Both the position numbers and the translations under genes were made by a program. This document shows positions 62,470 through 64,000 of a stretch of DNA of 64,000 nucleotides, in pieces; position 1 is the stretch's first letter, and each line of letters starts with the position of its first letter. The stretch comes from Arthrobotrys musiformis (Eukaryota; Ascomycota; Orbiliomycetes; Orbiliales; Orbiliaceae), in the NCBI GenBank assembly GCA_036971715.1, contig JAVHJL010000012.1, positions 1,550,001 to 1,614,000 of the forward strand, given 5' to 3'. Below the pieces are notes generated by a model. It saw nothing but the letters and a program-made list of their open reading frames with translations, did not search any database and was not told where the DNA came from.

Positions 62470-63357
62470 CTAATAAGCCAAACCGATATTTTTGAGAAGT
62501 TTTTTCGATATATCTTCATAGATAGCAATGGCTGTCAAGGAGGTTTCTGTTGCGCACATTCTTCTGAAGATATTCATTACAGATAGAAGGCATCTTCGGT
62601 CAAACAATATGTTGGAATTTGCCTGGATAACCAAGGATTGAAGCTTCGCTTGGAAGTTTACGTTGATATTTTCCAGTACCGCCGACATTTCTGGTGTGGA
62701 AGTAACTTCATATTGTAGAAAGAATATTTGCTAAAAGTGGCGGTAAAGGTTCGATATCCAAGGAAGCGAACCAATGCCACCGATACCGAAAACCGCCCAG
62801 CGGGATGATGGCGCCACAGTTCACACGAACTTGGACAAAAGTATCGAAAATTTCTATCGTGGCTGTGCTTCGCTTTCAAATGGTGCTGAAGCGTCCATTC
62901 ACAGTCCACCCTCATAGGGCAAAAAACACAAACTAGAAATCCCTGGTTATTCCGATACTGAAATTGATGCGCAAACTCATGGGCTACTCTTTTGCACACC
63001 CGTGGCGGAACACCTTTACCAATGTTTCGGCGGAGCTTATTCTGTGCGATAAGATCATCCGAATGTATCAACCAACTCCCAGGCTCCGCACTGGTGGTGC
63101 AAAATTCAATGTATAGGTGGGCCCATTGACGGAGTTCCAACCTCGAGAGGAGGCCTTGCACATACGACTCTACCGTAATATCGACGAGGAGGGCTATTGA
63201 TTTTATTTTCGAGACGATGGTCTGGGGTTTTGGTCGCAGAAGGGAAACAAATTTCGCTTGGCACTTTTGGCGGCGGTGGCGGTAGCCTGATCCGAAAAGC
63301 GTCCTTGGATGCCTCTGTTTACCGTAGGGGGTTTTAGAGCGTTTTTCGGACCGCTTT
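62470..63357 (-). CDS. C2H2 zinc-finger protein, two exons visible
   Basis: The exon 63357-62787 is open after a stop, coding-like throughout (KSIALLVDITVESYVQGLL, SRLELRQWAHLYIEF), without ATG, so a 5' exon is missing. A C2H2 finger is at CVFCPMRVDCEW then HHLKAKH (Cys-X2-Cys-X12-His-X4-His), followed by CPSSC..HH. Intron 62731-62786 (56 bp, GTATCG..TTTTAG, phase 0) joins to 62730-62470, which reads EVTSTPEMSAVLENINVNF and ends ISKKLLKNIGLAY. The joined frame is smooth. Function unknown; nucleic-acid binding is likely from the finger. Confidence 0.55.
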
Positions 63358-63375
63358 TAAAAATTAAGACGCTTT

Positions 63376-63738
63376 ATGAAGCATTTAAAGCGCCTTAATT
63401 GCTTCAAAAGCAGACTTAAGGCGGATTTTCCGTCCCAGAAAACATGCGATTTCCCCTACGGTATGTATGCGTTGGATCGATGTTTGCAGGCTGAGCCCGA
63501 GGCCAGGCCGCATGCCCAATATCCAGGATTCAAAGCTCTTGGAAATCTCAAACTGGTGGCTCGGTTGTTCAGCAAGAATGATAGGGTCGATGTGCCCTCT
63601 ACCGAGCGGAGGCTAATAGAAGCTAATGTAATGACGTCAAAAACTTTTTATGAAGTTTCCAAAATACTATTTAATATATTTCTTAAGTGGAATACATGGT
63701 GCCGTCCAGTCGCAAACTGGGATCCACACCCTGTTTGA
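63376..63738 (+). CDS. Possible unknown ORF, 120 residues
   Basis: ATG at 63376, divergent from the zinc-finger gene. The middle looks protein-like (ALDRCLQAEPEARPH, VPSTERRLIEANVMTSKTF). No domain. Weak support. Confidence 0.25.
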   Translation: MKHLKRLNCFKSRLKADFPSQKTCDFPYGMYALDRCLQAEPEARPHAQYPGFKALGNLKLVARLFSKNDRVDVPSTERRLIEANVMTSKTFYEVSKILFNIFLKWNTWCRPVANWDPHPV

Positions 63739-64000
63739 TACCACACGGAACTCTGTAATGTAGTTACGCAGTACCGGTTTGTGGAATTGATGATCGGGAT
63801 CCGATATCCGCGGGGCGCATGTATGAGCAATGATACACACACACCGGCACCCCTATATAGTATATACGTATATATACTTACTAAAGTACTTCCTGCTCTT
63901 GTTATCATGACGTCTATAGACAAGAGTATCGTGTTAACAGAATTTCACATCATTTAATTAAGCTACCTCAGCATACAGTCACCTTCATCAGTCAGTTTGC
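63739..64000. other. Right edge, no feature
   Basis: A TATATA-rich phrase at 63855-63877. Nothing else seen. Confidence 0.3.

Noticed and set aside
1..64000. tRNA and rRNA genes
   Set aside because: No convincing A-box/B-box pair or rRNA core was recognised by eye; a tRNAscan run would be needed to exclude them.

Overview
The window looks like a repeat-rich region of a filamentous ascomycete (Pezizomycotina) nuclear genome. The evidence is spliceosomal introns of 44-101 bp with GT..AG ends, gene families typical of these fungi (FHA-kinase, Nudix, small RRM protein, STAND-like N-terminus, secreted Cys protein), and several families of LTR retrotransposon, LINE and DNA transposon. Many broken reading frames look broken by C-to-T or G-to-A changes, as expected from RIP or methyl-cytosine deamination. 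Species cannot be named from the sequence.

Layout: 1-4842, decayed Ty3/gypsy element (gag, protease, RT, RNase H, start of integrase) ending in a TTTTA microsatellite. 5.0-9.0 kb, a minus-strand coding relic, then a second gypsy family. 9.0-13.9 kb, dispersed repeats, an acidic Cys-containing minus ORF, (TATAACAAT)n minisatellites and a three-exon RRM gene. 14.0-17.5 kb, a Nudix relic and an intact secreted-protein gene. 17.5-22.4 kb, mostly non-coding with a LINE relic. 22758-30425, a nearly complete Ty1/copia element with 200-bp LTRs and a 5-bp target duplication. It sits inside an older transposase gene and carries about 2.5 kb of extra DNA with antisense ORFs between pol and the 3' LTR. 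30.5-41.8 kb, gene fragments (ribokinase-like, copia gag, unknowns), two MITE-like elements and two plausible unknown genes. 41.8-45.9 kb, a minus-strand copia fragment joined to a minus-strand gypsy fragment related to the one at the left edge. 47.0-51.2 kb, another copia gag relic, a two-exon unknown gene, and a convergent FHA-kinase gene with two introns and two frameshifts. 52.2-55.8 kb, an integrase-core transposase gene with one frameshift, an unknown ORF with one stop, and a STAND-like N-terminal ORF. 57.5-59.7 kb, a third gypsy type. 61.0-63.7 kb, an unknown intact gene and two zinc-finger coding regions on the minus strand.

Very few genes are both intact and recognisable. Best supported are the secreted protein (16140-16781), the RRM gene (11095-11599) and the unknown ORF 61056-61727. 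The most unusual structure is the copia element: its antisense ORF pair encodes a six-cysteine cluster with Zn2Cys6 spacing and a proline-rich protein with six imperfect repeats, with a TATA-like box on the antisense strand. Several frameshifts lie in C or G runs, so assembly error must be excluded before calling those genes dead.
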